A DNA stretch of 64,000 nt from Marisa cornuarietis (lineage: Eukaryota > Mollusca > Gastropoda > Architaenioglossa > Ampullariidae): positions 62,001 to 126,000 of the forward strand of contig SMMW01000638.1 in the NCBI GenBank assembly GCA_004794655.1, in the 5' to 3' direction. A model generated the notes under the pieces. It ran no database searches, was not told the DNA's origin, and saw only the letters and a program-made list of their open reading frames with translations. Shown one piece after another: positions 11,299 through 22,300 of this stretch. A program made the position numbers and the translations under genes. How positions within the stretch are numbered: the stretch's first letter is position 1; each line of letters starts with the position of its first letter.

Positions 11299-11705
11299 TC
11301 ACACCTCTACCTGCACCAGGGCCCCAGTGAAGGTGGTGCGGTACTTCAGTAGCCCGGTGTCGCTCCACACACGTAGCCACACCTTCTGTCCAGCATCCAG
11401 TCGCAGTGCAGCGTGTGATGTACAGCTCACGCCCTCCTCCAACTGACCCACATGCGACCGCGACAACGTCAGCAGCGTCCCGTCCACCTCCACCGATAGC
11501 ACAGCATCGCCGGTGCCGACGTCACGACAGATGGTGGCGAGGAACAGGTAGGTGCCCGCCATGGGGGCTGTGAAGACACCTGTCTGAGCATCGTACGCCT
11601 GCCCCGTGTTGGCCCTCACCTCGTCTAAGGGCAGGATACCCCGGTACCTCCCCACCCTGTCAGACCCCAGCCTGGCGTGGAAGGCCACTAGAGAGTTGCA
11701 CCTGG
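11299..11705 (-). CDS. gene B exon 4: C1q domain
   Basis: Acceptor GTCCACAG, phase 1, stop TGA at 11299-11301. It shows the C1q signature: LVAFHARL, then NTGQAYDAQTGVFTAP, AGTYLFLAT, EEGVSCTSHAALRLDAGQ and a C-terminal FTGALVQVEV strand. Length, about 135 aa, is that of a full C1q/TNF-like jelly roll. Confidence 0.92.
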
Positions 11706-14700
11706 CTGTGGACACAGGAAGACGGTTATGTGGCATCAGCCAACCTTAACAACAAATACCTACAAACATGTCTTTACATACTACAGCATTACCATGTTAT
11801 TGTTATTTACTGTGACAGCAGCATGCTACGACTATTGTTACATATTACATATTACAGCAATATCATTGTGTGTGTTGGTGTTTACTGTTACAGCAGCATG
11901 CTACGACTATTATTACAGCAAACTACCGCCATTGTTGTTGACGCTCACACACTGTACCACTATTGTTGTTGTTGTTGCTGTCACTACTTGAGCCTCCACA
12001 ATCACAATGTAAAACACACATATCCATGATGACTAACCGTAGACTTCAAAGAACTTTTTAAACGACTTCTCTTTCATTTTGTTTTCTGTCTTACTGGCTA
12101 CTTTTTGTCGCGCAATTTTACAAACAACATTTGACAACAAGGAGACATTCAAGTCTCTTCCTTTTACAAGGAGGACTTTGTGGTCAGCTGCTGTTATTCA
12201 TTTTCTCCAGCTAATTTTGTCCACTTTTATCACTTATGCCTTTTCTTTTCTTCACCACGGAGTCTATACAATTCTCAACCCGTGTAGAGAACAGAGTATA
12301 GCACTATAACAAGTATAGTGTATAATATTAAAAAGCGAGTAGGTATAAAGCTAGAGCAAGTATAGTGTATGATATTAAATAAAGAGTGAGGTATAGAGCT
12401 AGAGCAAGTATAGTGTATGATATTAAATAAAGAGTGAGGTATAGAGCTAGAGCAAGTATAGTGTATGATATTAAATAAAGAGTGAGGTATAGAGCTAGAG
12501 CAAGTATAGTGTATGATATTAAATAAAGAGTGAGGTATAGAGCTAGAGCAAGTATAGTGTATGATATTAAATAAAGAGTGAGGTATAGAGCTAGAGCAAG
12601 TATAGTGTATGATATTAAAACACGAGTAGGTATAGAGCTAGAGCAAGTATAGTGTATGACAACATTACAACACGAATTTGCATTAATAGGCACACCTACA
12701 CCCTTCCATTCTCTCTCTCTCTCACACACACACGTTAACACACAAACACACATACAGGTAACCACGTTCACACATGCAAGTTAGTACGCTCACACATACA
12801 GGTAACCACACAAGCTAACACGCTCACACATACACCACACATACAAGTTCGCACGCTCACACATAAAAGTGACTACGCACTAGTTAATACCCTCACACAT
12901 ACACCACACCATTACAAATTGACATGCTCACACACGCACGCTAAGACACTCACACTCACACAGTACACAGATGCTGATCTCTGTCTCACCTTTCATGACT
13001 ACGAGCTTCTCCACAAAGTCGTGAACCTCAGCCTGAAGCTTGGAGCTGTCGCCCATGAGAAGCGAAATGTTTTGTTGCATTTTGTCCTTTTCCTGTCTTA
13101 GTGACAGAACATCTTGATGAAGCTGAGTTGTGTCCCCTGTCATCATCATCATGTCTTGTTGACTCTTGTCATTCAGTCCCTTCAGTCTCGTCATCTCGTT
13201 TTGTAGTTCGCCGACTTCTTCTTGAATCTTTGTCACGTGATCATTGGTTTCATTGTGCTCCGCCTTCATGATCAAAACATCTTGCTGCAGCAGGTAGCTG
13301 TCCTCTCTGATGGAGAGAACATCTGTCTCCAGTCTGCTGCTGTGCTCCTCTAGTCTGGTGATGTTTTGATGAAACTTGCTGCACTGGTCCTGTAGTGTCT
13401 TTACACTGAGTTCAGCCTCAGCCAGACTTCCTTGAACTCCAGCAACTTGTTGTGCAAAGCAACTGCTCTCTTTATTTAGCATCGTGACAGCTTGCTCAAG
13501 CTCAGTTTTCTTTTTGTCTATCATCATTACATCTTGATGAAGTTTGTCCTTCTCTTCCTTTAACTCCGTAACATTTTGCTGGAGCTTGTCGCTGTCTCCT
13601 TTAACATCCAGCAGGTCTTGTTGAAACTTGTTATTTTCTACTTTCATCTGGACAGCATCGTGTTGAAGCTGGATGAGGTCTGCTCTCACGGCTGCCAGCT
13701 CTCGTTGCAGTGTCGAGTTCTCGTCTTTCAAGGCCACAAACTGATGGTGAAAAGTGTTGTATTCCCTGTGCAGGGCTACGATGTCTTGAAGTGGGTTGCA
13801 GTAGTCGTCTCGAACTGTCTGAATATCCATCTGTAGCTTGTTGTTGTCTCCCTTTACGTCGGTGACGTCGCCGTAGAGGTTGTCTACGAGCTGTTGGAGT
13901 CTCAGGTTGTGGTCGTGCAGTGAGGCGAGTCTGTGTTTGACATGCGCCATGTCAGCGAGGACTTGAGTGTCTGTTGGTATCACAGAGTCGGAAAACTCTT
14001 TATCGTCCTTTGAGATGAGAGAGGAGCTCGACTCGTCTTCTACTTCCTCAGCCGCCTGTGACGTGGCGGGTGATATACCCAGGTAGTTGTGCAGTGCTGA
14101 CTGCAGGTTGCTGAGGGCATCGTCCATGTGGTGTGACAGGACCTGTTGCTCTCCGTGAGCCCGCTTCTGGTAGCAGTCGATCTCGTCCTCACTCAGCAGG
14201 AATCTACTCACGTCCTTGGGCCGAATGTTCGTCTGTCCACGTCTCCTCTGCTCCGCCTCATGTGCTGTCTGCCGAGTGTCACGTGTCCATGTTGCCAGCT
14301 GCCAGAGCTGACTGTGCCTGGTACGAGCAGAAGTCATTTCCTCGCCCAGCTCCACGTCCTTCGTACGGGCCACGTCCTCCAGCGCCCTCTGGCTCCTCTT
14401 CTCCACCTGCGTCACCAGCGCCCTCGCGGCGTCAGCTCGCCTTCTGATGACGTCAGCCACTTCCTGTCTCTCCCTCACCAGGCGTCGCTTGTCGTCCGCC
14501 ATCTGTAGCAGCGCGGCCTCCACAACATTGACCTGAGCCATGACCTTCTGCTCCAGGTCACGGTCGACAGGGTGCGGGTGTGACTCTGACCTCTTAACCA
14601 GAACTTGAGTCTCGTGGTCGGAGTGGAACTTGCCGTGAAAACGTTGGCACTGGGGACACATGTTCTTGGCGCAATCTTCACACCTGTGTGTGGCCTCCTC

Positions 14701-16896
14701 ATCGTCATCACATACATCACAGATAACAGGTTCTGAAGCTTGGTTCTCATCCTCTCTGTCATTGCTGCAGACGTCAGCTGTAAATGTCTGGGATCCTTGA
14801 TCCGGGTCTTGTTGATCATTGTTGTCGACACCAGCGGAAAGAGGTTGTGAGATTGGATTTTCATCTTCCTGATTATTTACAAGGACATCTAGTGTAGGAG
14901 GCTGGGAGGCTTCATTCTTTTCTTCCTGATTATTGACACGGACATCTAGGGTAGGAGGCTGGGAGGTTTCATTCTTTTCTTCCTGATTATTGACAATGAA
15001 ATCAAGGGTAGGAGGCTGGGAGGTTTCATCGTTATCTTCCTCATTATTGACAAAGACATTCAGGGTAGGAGATATAAAGGTTTCGTTTTCACCTTTCTGA
15101 CTATTGACACGGACATCCAGGGTAGGAGGCTGGGAGGTTTCATTCGTATTTTCCTCATTATTGACAAAGACTTCAAGGGTAGGAGGTTGGGAGGTTTCAT
15201 TCTTATCTTCCTCATTATTGACATGGACATCCAGGGTAGGAGACTTAGAGATTTCATTTTCTCCTTCCTCACTGATGAAAATTGCATCGACGCTTTCTGT
15301 GAGATATTGTACAGATTGAGTTTTATTTAATTCCTGATCCTCACCCACTGTTTTCTGCAACAAACAAGAGGTTTTGTGAGACAGTACACCCAGTGCATTC
15401 TAATACTCTATGCTAGTGTATGAGTATCTTTGTTTGGTATTGGAAGGTGGTAAGGAATGGTAGTAAGGAAGGGTAGGAAGGAAGTAGGAACAGGTAAAAA
15501 AAAAACCTCACAAATCCTTAACACAACAGACCTTGTCTTTGACCTACCTGAGAAAGAGTTTCGTCACCAGAGGGCGTTTTGATGTTCTTGCTGCAAAGTG
15601 GACAGACGAAGGTCTCTATGGTTTTGTCTTGACTAATATCTCCATTTCCAGCCTCTTTCTTCTCGTCTGCCACGTTCTGATGAGGTAGAAAACAACAACT
15701 AGAATATATTTGTCGATGACAAGATAAAAGTGAGAGTTAGGAGATGGTACAAGTGTGACGTCACGACAGTCTGGTGGACTCTACTGGCGGTGATGGCTGC
15801 TTCCTTACAAATGTAGCCTTTATATAGTCTACAAGTTAACAATCGTCTTGTTGAGTTACAGATCAGAAACAGCGATTTTGTAACTGAGCATTTGATTCGT
15901 TTTGACCCGACATCACAGTTAGAAGATGATACTCATGAGATGATATCAGATACTTTACTGCACTCCCCATCTCAAGATCATCCAACATGACTGTCTGAGG
16001 ACAGAAATATTTTACTGTACTAAGTTTTGTCTGATAACAATTATTGAAAGCTGTCTTGAGTTTCCTTCCTTCTCACTCAGGGTTAATCTTCAAGCGATTG
16101 TTCCTCGCTTATCTAACATCATGCACAAAGGTTATTGATATCTGGAGGCGGTCTCACTACCACACGTGTACACGATAATAGACGATCGTGGTCTGTCGTT
16201 AGTGTAGACTGACAAAACAAAATGTTTTTAGAGATCGGCCGTTAAAGCACATCAGCAAAATGATGGCGGACTACGGGTTCGTGTCAATGGAGAAATATGT
16301 TTGCACCTGCCATTGGTCTATAATAGGGGGTGAAGGGTTAGAAGTGTCTGAGAGATCTGACCTCGTGGCACAAGAAGTTTGCCTTTCATCATGTTGCGGT
16401 AGAGGCTGGAGAGTCTAGAGAGAGTCAGAGAGTGAGTAGAGGTATGTTGTAAAGTCTCTCCCTCATCCCTACCCCCACCACCCACACTGCCTGCTGACCT
16501 CTATATTCTAGTCCGATCATCTGAACTTTGTCCGCATGGAGTGTCCTCTCTCTCCCCAACATATATATACCATTACTTATAAATATACACACTTATATAA
16601 CATACTTTATCAACCATTTACGTATTACTCTACCGCCTTAGTCTCTACGTTTAATGTCCTCAGTGGATGGGTCCTCGTATGCACTACTATGTTCCGGCCA
16701 ACAGATCACATTCACACCTGTTGTTAGGAACTCGGCTGACACTTACCCCAGCACCACTTTCCTTGACATCCTGCAAACAAGTCTCACACAGGGTGTGGCA
16801 ACACTCCAGGAGTAGGGAGGGACCTCTTGTCATTGGCTGTAGACAGGCGCTGCACTCGCCTGACACCACGGAGGTTGTTTGGCTGCTAGCGGCCAT
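11299..16896 (-). CDS. gene B: TRIM-like RING - B-box - long coiled coil - C1q protein (4 exons, 1016 aa)
   Basis: Exons on the minus strand are 16747-16896, 15548-15676, 12990-15354 and 11299-11705. All introns are GT-AG and phases agree (0, 0, 1); the total of 3051 nt is 1016 codons plus stop. RING: Cys15, Cys18, Cys32, His34, Cys37, Cys40, Cys75, Cys78, all present. Residues about 131-270 hold 20-residue acidic repeats (TLDVRVNNQEEKNETSQPP type). The B-box is at about 305-340. A long coiled coil with a 14-residue period runs from about 360 to 870. C1q occupies about 882-1016. There is no signal peptide, transmembrane segment or collagen repeat. The likely role is an oligomeric cytoplasmic E3 ubiquitin ligase whose C1q domain recognises a partner; the substrate is unknown. 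The domain calls are firm, the role is inferred. Confidence 0.85.
11706..12989 (-). other. gene B last intron, with a 48-bp minisatellite
   Basis: 1284 bases between the coiled-coil and C1q exons. Besides the minisatellite at 12315-12660 and CA-rich stretches at about 12715-12960, no coding signal was seen; frames at 11728-12029 are low-complexity. Confidence 0.7.
12315..12660. repeat. 48-bp minisatellite (about 7 copies)
   Basis: Highly uniform units beginning GAGCTAGAGCAAGTATAGTG with a 48-base period. As the period is divisible by 3, it makes a repetitive open frame (16-aa period, ISYTILALALYLTLY) that is not a gene. Confidence 0.95.
12990..15354 (-). CDS. gene B exon 3: acidic repeats, B-box and coiled coil
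   Basis: A single 2365-nt exon (acceptor TTGCAG; donor AAAG|GTGAGA, phase 1). In order: seven or so 20-aa Asn/Glu-rich repeats; a B-box with CDVC, RCEDC, NMCPQC, RFHGKF and SDH; then a Leu/Gln-rich coiled coil. The coil has a visible 14-residue period, e.g. DSDKLQQNVTELKE followed by EKDKLHQDVMMIDK, that is, two heptads per repeat. The repeats suggest growth by 42-bp and 60-bp duplication. Confidence 0.9.
15548..15676 (-). CDS. gene B exon 2: end of RING
   Basis: A 43-codon phase 0-0 exon (acceptor CATCAG, donor CAG|GTAGGT). The segment ETFVCPLCSKNIKTPSG supplies the last zinc pair, Cys75/Cys78. Without this exon the RING is incomplete. Confidence 0.8.
15677..16746 (-). other. gene B intron 1
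   Basis: 1070 bases. AT-rich patches near 16560-16640 and no further exon or clear mobile element. Confidence 0.6.
16747..16896 (-). CDS. gene B exon 1: RING, first part
   Basis: Starts at ATG 16896 (MAASSQTT) and ends GGG|GTAAGT in phase 0. It carries ECSAC and ECCHTLCETC, an intact C3HC pattern. Confidence 0.85.
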
Positions 16897-17109
16897 CTTT
16901 GAGTTGCTATCTGCCAGATGATGACAGGAGGGCGGGAGCCGCTAGGTGGCGCGCAGTCCGTCTCTCAACTGATTTTATCTGCCGCCTAATGTGCTGCATC
17001 TGGTCACCTTACACACCTATCGGGGCTGAATGGGAAACTGCCATCTTGTCTTTATCCTTTAATTTAATCATACACACCAAGAGACAGAGAGAAAATGACA
17101 GAAACTAGT

Positions 17110-17450
17110 TGTAAATATTAGTACAGTTGTTTTATATTGTATGCATTGGCGTAAATATAACAACAGTCACTGTATATTGCACACTATGGCGTAAGTATAA
17201 CTACAAATATTGTATATTGTACACATGGGGCAACCATGACTACAGGTGTTGTATGTTGTACACCATGATGTGAAAGTGACTACAGGTGTTGTATGTTGTA
17301 CACGACAATGTAAGTATCAGTAGAAGTATTGTATGTTATAGACAATGGTGTGAATTCGACTACAGTTAGTATATTTTGTACTCAGGGTATTACTGTGATT
17401 ACAGTTACTGTATCTTGCACACCATGTCTGTTAGACGTTTATTACTTTGT
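17110..17450. repeat. ~56-bp degenerate tandem repeat
   Basis: Six or so decayed copies sharing TACAGGTGTTGTATGTTGTA and variants. Lies upstream of gene B, between its start and a SINE. Confidence 0.75.
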
Positions 17451-17454
17451 TGAA

Positions 17455-17730
17455 GGGGAAGCGGATGGCCGAATGGTTAGAGCGCTGTCGTCCGAACCGA
17501 GAGCGCGGTGGTTCAATTTCCTATACGCGCTTCATACTTCCCCCCCAGTCGACCCAGCTGACGGGAATGGGTAACTGACTCCATAGAGGGTTGGGGAAGG
17601 TAAGGCAGCGAGGGAGAGGAGATAAGCACCACCCTCATGTAAAAGCTGGCCCCGAGAAAAGTGGGGTCTCTAACACCTCACTCCCCTACGACCTGAACAG
17701 GTTATGGGATGATCTTTACCCTTTTTTTTA
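17455..17730 (+). mobile_element. tRNA-derived SINE, family 1 (full length)
   Basis: The head resembles a tRNA: GCGGATGGCCGAATGGTTAG (A-box region) and GTGGTTCAATTTC (B box, about 17508-17520). A tRNA-unrelated body with CTCCATAGAGGGTTGGGGAA follows, then a T-rich end after 17721. The same body recurs at 18526, and more decayed at 19441 and 55452. Not a functional tRNA: the B box deviates and the body continues without folding as a tRNA 3' half. Confidence 0.8.
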
Positions 17731-17999
17731 CCTTACTTTGTTGATTACTGTTCTCTTGTCTTGGGTATGATAAGATTATCACGTTTGTAATGTTTGTTCA
17801 AGATCAAATAAGATATAGTTTTGTAATTTTCTATCTGTAAGTCTTGTTTAATGTAAGATCTTGTTTGTTGTTCACCTTCTTTACACAGAATCACAGTCTG
17901 GCGCACACCTGGGGCAAAGCTCCGGACACACGTGCTAATGAAATGTTTCTTACCAACTGATGATGTGCTGAGTCACAACTTGCAACATCCCCTCCCCCC

Positions 18000-18030
18000 C
18001 CAAAAAAAAAAAAAAAGAAAAGAAAAGAAA
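18000..18030. repeat. poly-A/(AAAAG)n tract
   Basis: A run of A followed by GAAAA repeats. The mollusc-common motif AAAGGGAGATAA follows at about 18048-18059. Confidence 0.7.
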
Positions 18031-18433
18031 AACGAACTGGCTCACACAAAGGGAGATAATTACAACTGAGTCCAGTTCACTGTTTAATGTGTAAGTAATG
18101 CGGCTTATCTATGAGTAAACCTCACAAATTTACAGCTTGAGTTCACTTGTTAATAATTAGCGCATAGACAACAACAAATCTCACCTATTGGGCAACGCTT
18201 ATGATATCTGGACATGTCAGACATTTAATTTAGTTTAGGTTGTTGTACAAAGTTGATTCCGTGCAGGCTGTAGGCTTTAGTCCATCTGTACACAGTAGAC
18301 AGCTAATAGAGTTCAGGTAAGGTTTCACGATATGTGTAGGGACAAGATTACCACATGAAGTGCAGTCTGTAGGACATCTGTACTCTGTAGAAAGCAGATT
18401 CCACCAGTTAGTCTTTAGGACACGGGTACATCT

Positions 18434-18507
18434 TGCCTACAGCCACACCCCACTGAACACCCCGGTTCTCGTCAGATCTCCGAAAATTAAGCGAGTACCT
18501 GGCTGTA
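18434..18507 (+). pseudogene. 5S rRNA-like fragment
   Basis: About 70 bases follow the 5' half of eukaryotic 5S rRNA: GCCTACAGCCACACC, CTGAACACCCCGGTTCTCGT, then CAGATCTCCGAAAATTAAGC (5S consensus: GTCTACGGCCATACCA, CTCGTCCGATC, GGAAGTTAAGC). The 3' half is missing. It stops about 20 bases before a tRNA-derived SINE. Either a 5S pseudogene or the head of a composite 5S/tRNA SINE. Confidence 0.7.
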
Positions 18508-18525
18508 GATCAACCTTGTCTTACG

Positions 18526-18733
18526 GAGAAGCGGATAGCCGAGTGGTTCGATACCCGTGTAGCGCAGCAAACTTGCTCCAGTCCACCCAGCTGGCGTGAA
18601 TGGGTACCTGACTCCATAGAGGGTTGGGGAAGGTAAGGCAGGGAGGGAGAAGACAGGGGCACCGCCCTGACATAAAGATGGATAGGAAATAAGTGAGATC
18701 TCTAACACTCACTCGTCAACGAGATGAAAAAAA
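18526..18733 (+). mobile_element. tRNA-derived SINE, family 1, internally deleted
   Basis: Starts GAGAAGCGGATAGCCGAGTG and jumps directly to GTTCGATACCCG, so the segment between A and B boxes has been lost. The family body (CTCCATAGAGGGTTGGGGAAG) and an A-rich tail follow. Confidence 0.8.
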
Positions 18734-18956
18734 GTTACTTATATACATTACAAAGATTATTTATCAGACTTGTTACAATTATTCTGGGTAAGGTTACAGT
18801 AAAACAGGTAATTAATTAAATCAGTTTAATTAATAAAATAAACTTAATTACCAAATTTAGGCAAAGTTTTGCAAAGTCGTGCAATTCAAAACTAGGAAAT
18901 AAACTGCTAAAAAAACAAAAACAAACAACAACCGAAAATCCAGTTGTCCGTGGCAG

Positions 18957-19357
18957 TTATATTTGCACGAGCATGCCACTAAACAGCAGGAGCCATGTTT
19001 GTGAGACAGAGACAGTTCGAGCCTTCAGTGACACGCGCTGACCCGAGGTCAGCCTCACCGCAACGTGTGACGTGCAGCTCACGCCCTCCTTTCCCACGTG
19101 ACTGAGGCGAGACTTGAACCACGTGACCGTCGTGTTGTCCACAGAGAGGCGAGTGGCGGCGCCCCCTGTGCCACTGCCCTTGAGTTCCGTTGCCAAGAAA
19201 AGGTAGATACCGGTGACAGGTGCAGTGAAGACACCTGTGCGTGTGTTGTAGGCCTGCCCCACGTTACACCGCACCTCGTGACGCACCAGCACCTTCTCCC
19301 GCACCAGCCTCTCCGCCCGCAGTCTGGCGTGGAACACTATCACGTGCCTCGACTTGC
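18957..19357 (-). CDS. gene A exon 3: C1q domain
   Basis: Acceptor GTCCCCAG, phase 1, stop TAA at 18957-18959. Signature segments: VIVFHARLRAE, VRCNVGQAYNTRTGVFTAP, TGIYLFLAT, KEGVSCTSHVAVRLTSGQ and the last strand LLLFSGMLVQI. The paralogous exon is that of gene B. Confidence 0.92.
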
Positions 19358-22300
19358 CTGGGGACAATTCACATGTGTGAAGAGACACAAAGTATGCGTA
19401 CAAACATTTACAACACACACACACACACACTGGTCTGAGTGTCGGCAATGGTAGCTGACTCCGCAGAGTGATGAGGATGTAAAACACTGCGAGGAAGAGG
19501 TGACAGGTACCACCCTCGGTAACAAGTAGAGAAGTGAGGTCACTAACTCATCCCTCCCTCCTTGACGACAAATAAAAGGTAAGAAGTTTTCCTTTACATT
19601 TGTTTAATTTAGAGAGGATGTCCTTTCGAAGCTGATGGTGAGACTGGCTCAGTCCAGGCCACTACAGACCCTCTGATTCTGAATTGAAATGATTTCTTCT
19701 ACACTACAAATACTACACCCTACTGTCTCTTTGTTGAGAGAGTCTTAGGTTCAAAGTGTAAAATAGGAATATTTCTACATTATACACTTGTAGCAATATT
19801 GATATAGTATAGTATAGTATCCACGTCGTGCTAATCTGTTGTCAAATGCAACATCTTTCACTCACTCACTTTCATGGCTGAAATCTGTTTTGACATTCGT
19901 AGCACCAGGCAGTTATAAGTTTCTGAAAGTTGCCTTCACCAATGACATTCATTGCTATTCTCACAAATAAAATATTTTAATTAACTTACTTTTAAGTGTA
20001 GTGAACATCTGGCTCAGGGCTCCAATTTCTTTCGGAATTGTTGCGTTGTCTCCCTTTATTATCTCTGTATTAGAACTCGGCGGACTGCTTTCTGTCCCTG
20101 ATCCTTCTTTCTCTCCGCTGATTTCCTCATGTTGTTCGCCAGTCTCTCCATCGCTGTGGACTTCCTTCTCTTGTAGCTCAATGTGGCCTTCAGTCATAGT
20201 CTCGGCGTCTTGACACAAGAGGGAGCCACTCGGGAGTTTGGAGTTAAGTCCCCTTATGGTGTCCAACATGTTCAGCATATTTCGTACCTGCTCTTGTAGT
20301 CTGACAGTTTCCTCTTCAATCTTCACGGCACCGCGAGAGAAGGCGTCGAGATGTTGTTGCACTGAGTTTTTCTCACCCTCTGACTGCCTCAGGTGGGGTG
20401 CACACCCCGTGGACAGCTCAGTGGCGGGGGTAGGAGAGCCCGCAGCCCTCTGCCCTCCAGGAAGGCCGTCCGTTACCACCCCCTTGTCCTCCCCCGCCTC
20501 ACGTGGAGATGAGGAGGTGTCGTACACCTGGCCCAGGTAGCATTCCACCACCTGCAGATTGATAGAAGGGTCGTCACTCTGATGTAGCAGGAACCTGGGT
20601 TGTCTGGGCTGGTAAAGTACATTGTCTTCACTGAAGAGTGACGTGTGCACATCTGTCGTCTGCTTGTTGCCGACTTTGAGAGACATTTTCTGGAGTTGAT
20701 GACGTCGGTCTCGTGCTGCTGTCATCTCCTCTTCAATCTCTCGCTCTCTCTTCTCAGCCACCTCCGCCAGTGTCCTGTGACACCTCTCCTCCGCCTGCGT
20801 CACCAGCGCCCTCACCGCGTCTGCGCGACTGCTGATGACGTCAACCACCGCCTGCCTCTCCCGCTGCAGACAGCTCCTCTCCTCTTCCATCAGCGACAGC
20901 GCCGCTGTTAGGTCTTCCACCTGCCTGCGTATCCTCTCTTCTAAATCAGGGTCAAGGTCTCCTTTCGAGGGCAACCTGGTGCTGGAGGTCGAAGGTTGCA
21001 GTTGATGGCTGGAGGTAAACTTGGCGTGATAATGGCGGCACTGGAAACACAGGTGTTTTCCACAATCGACACACAGGCACTCCGCCTCTCTCGTGTCGTC
21101 GCACACGTCGCAGGTTAAAAGTTGCGAAGACTGGTTATCACCAGCTTTATCACCAACATGATAATCATCCTGTAAAAAGAATGAATAAGAACTTTATTGA
21201 ATGTTCTCTCACAACTCCATTTTTATTTGCGACTGCAATTTGCTTTCTATACGCCAAATCCTGGCCCAGGAAAATCAATTCAGTTCACTGTGATGTACTA
21301 GGTTCTAGAAAGCTTTCCTCTCGTGAGTGATTATATGCTCGTCATGAAGCAGCTGTAATCCTGTGCTATTACTGCATGTGATGAGCTCACGTGTCATATC
21401 ACGTGACTTTTGATGTTTAGGTTCTATTGGCCAGCAACACCCTTGATTTTTCTCGTTTTACCAAAACATCAAAGAACGTAGCGTCCTTTTGTATAATAAA
21501 TAGTTCAAGTAGATCACTTTGTCAAGTCTCTGCTATAAACTCAAGTTCAGTAATATCACGAGAGACAGTTAGTATCTTGTAAGTACACGAGACACCATAG
21601 CTGTTAGTTCTTAGCCTTGTAAGAGGTTCCGGCGTATTTATTGACATCAAAGAAAGCTGACGGGAGGTGAGAACAGGCTGCGCTGCTAGTGACGGCAGTC
21701 GGGTGGTAGGTCGCCCCGATACAGGTGAGTAGTTACCTGATGGTGTGTGTGTGTGTGGGGGGGAGGAGGGTAGTTGAGGAGAGATATCAGGGTGGCCTGC
21801 ATGGAAAAGGTACGCACGAGCAATCTCATCAAATTTCATACATTATGGAGGTCGGGGCGTTAACCCTTTGCAAACCAACGTCTCCTCAAGTTTCGGGAGT
21901 CATTCCGTGCGACGAATAATATTTTTTTCTCCTCTTACGTATTTAAAAAAAATAGACATCTATTAAAACAAATTCTTATCTCATAGAACAAATTCTTCTA
22001 TTGTCAAATGTCTACTGAGGGCAGAAAATGTTGACTAGTGCTAGTAACAGTAGCAAACCTCCCCCCAAAAAAAACAAAAAAACAAAACAAAAACAAAACA
22101 AAAACAAAAAGACAAAAACAAAAAACAGCAACACGACGAACAGTATTAAGACAAGCAGACTCGCCCACGGCAGACAACTCGACCTGAAGAATTATTAATA
22201 TTATAATTATTGTATATAATCAAGGCCTACAGGCCTACACAAATGTTTTCCCTTCTCCTTGATATTTTTCTCTCTAGAAACAAAGGAATTATTGATTTCT

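Noticed and set aside
12328..12771. 147-aa hydrophobic protein in the gene B intron
   Set aside because: Translation of a 48-bp minisatellite; identical 16-aa units, no start context or splice logic.
17459..17526. Functional tRNA gene
   Set aside because: A and B boxes are present but belong to a SINE head; the same head and body recur in several decayed copies.
21520..21610. Second RING exon of gene A
   Set aside because: The minus-strand segment VSCTYKILTVSRDITELE loosely resembles FPCPACHRVISVPYGG of gene C, and an AG acceptor precedes it. But the second Cys is Tyr, alignment needs gaps, and no GT donor follows. At best a relic.
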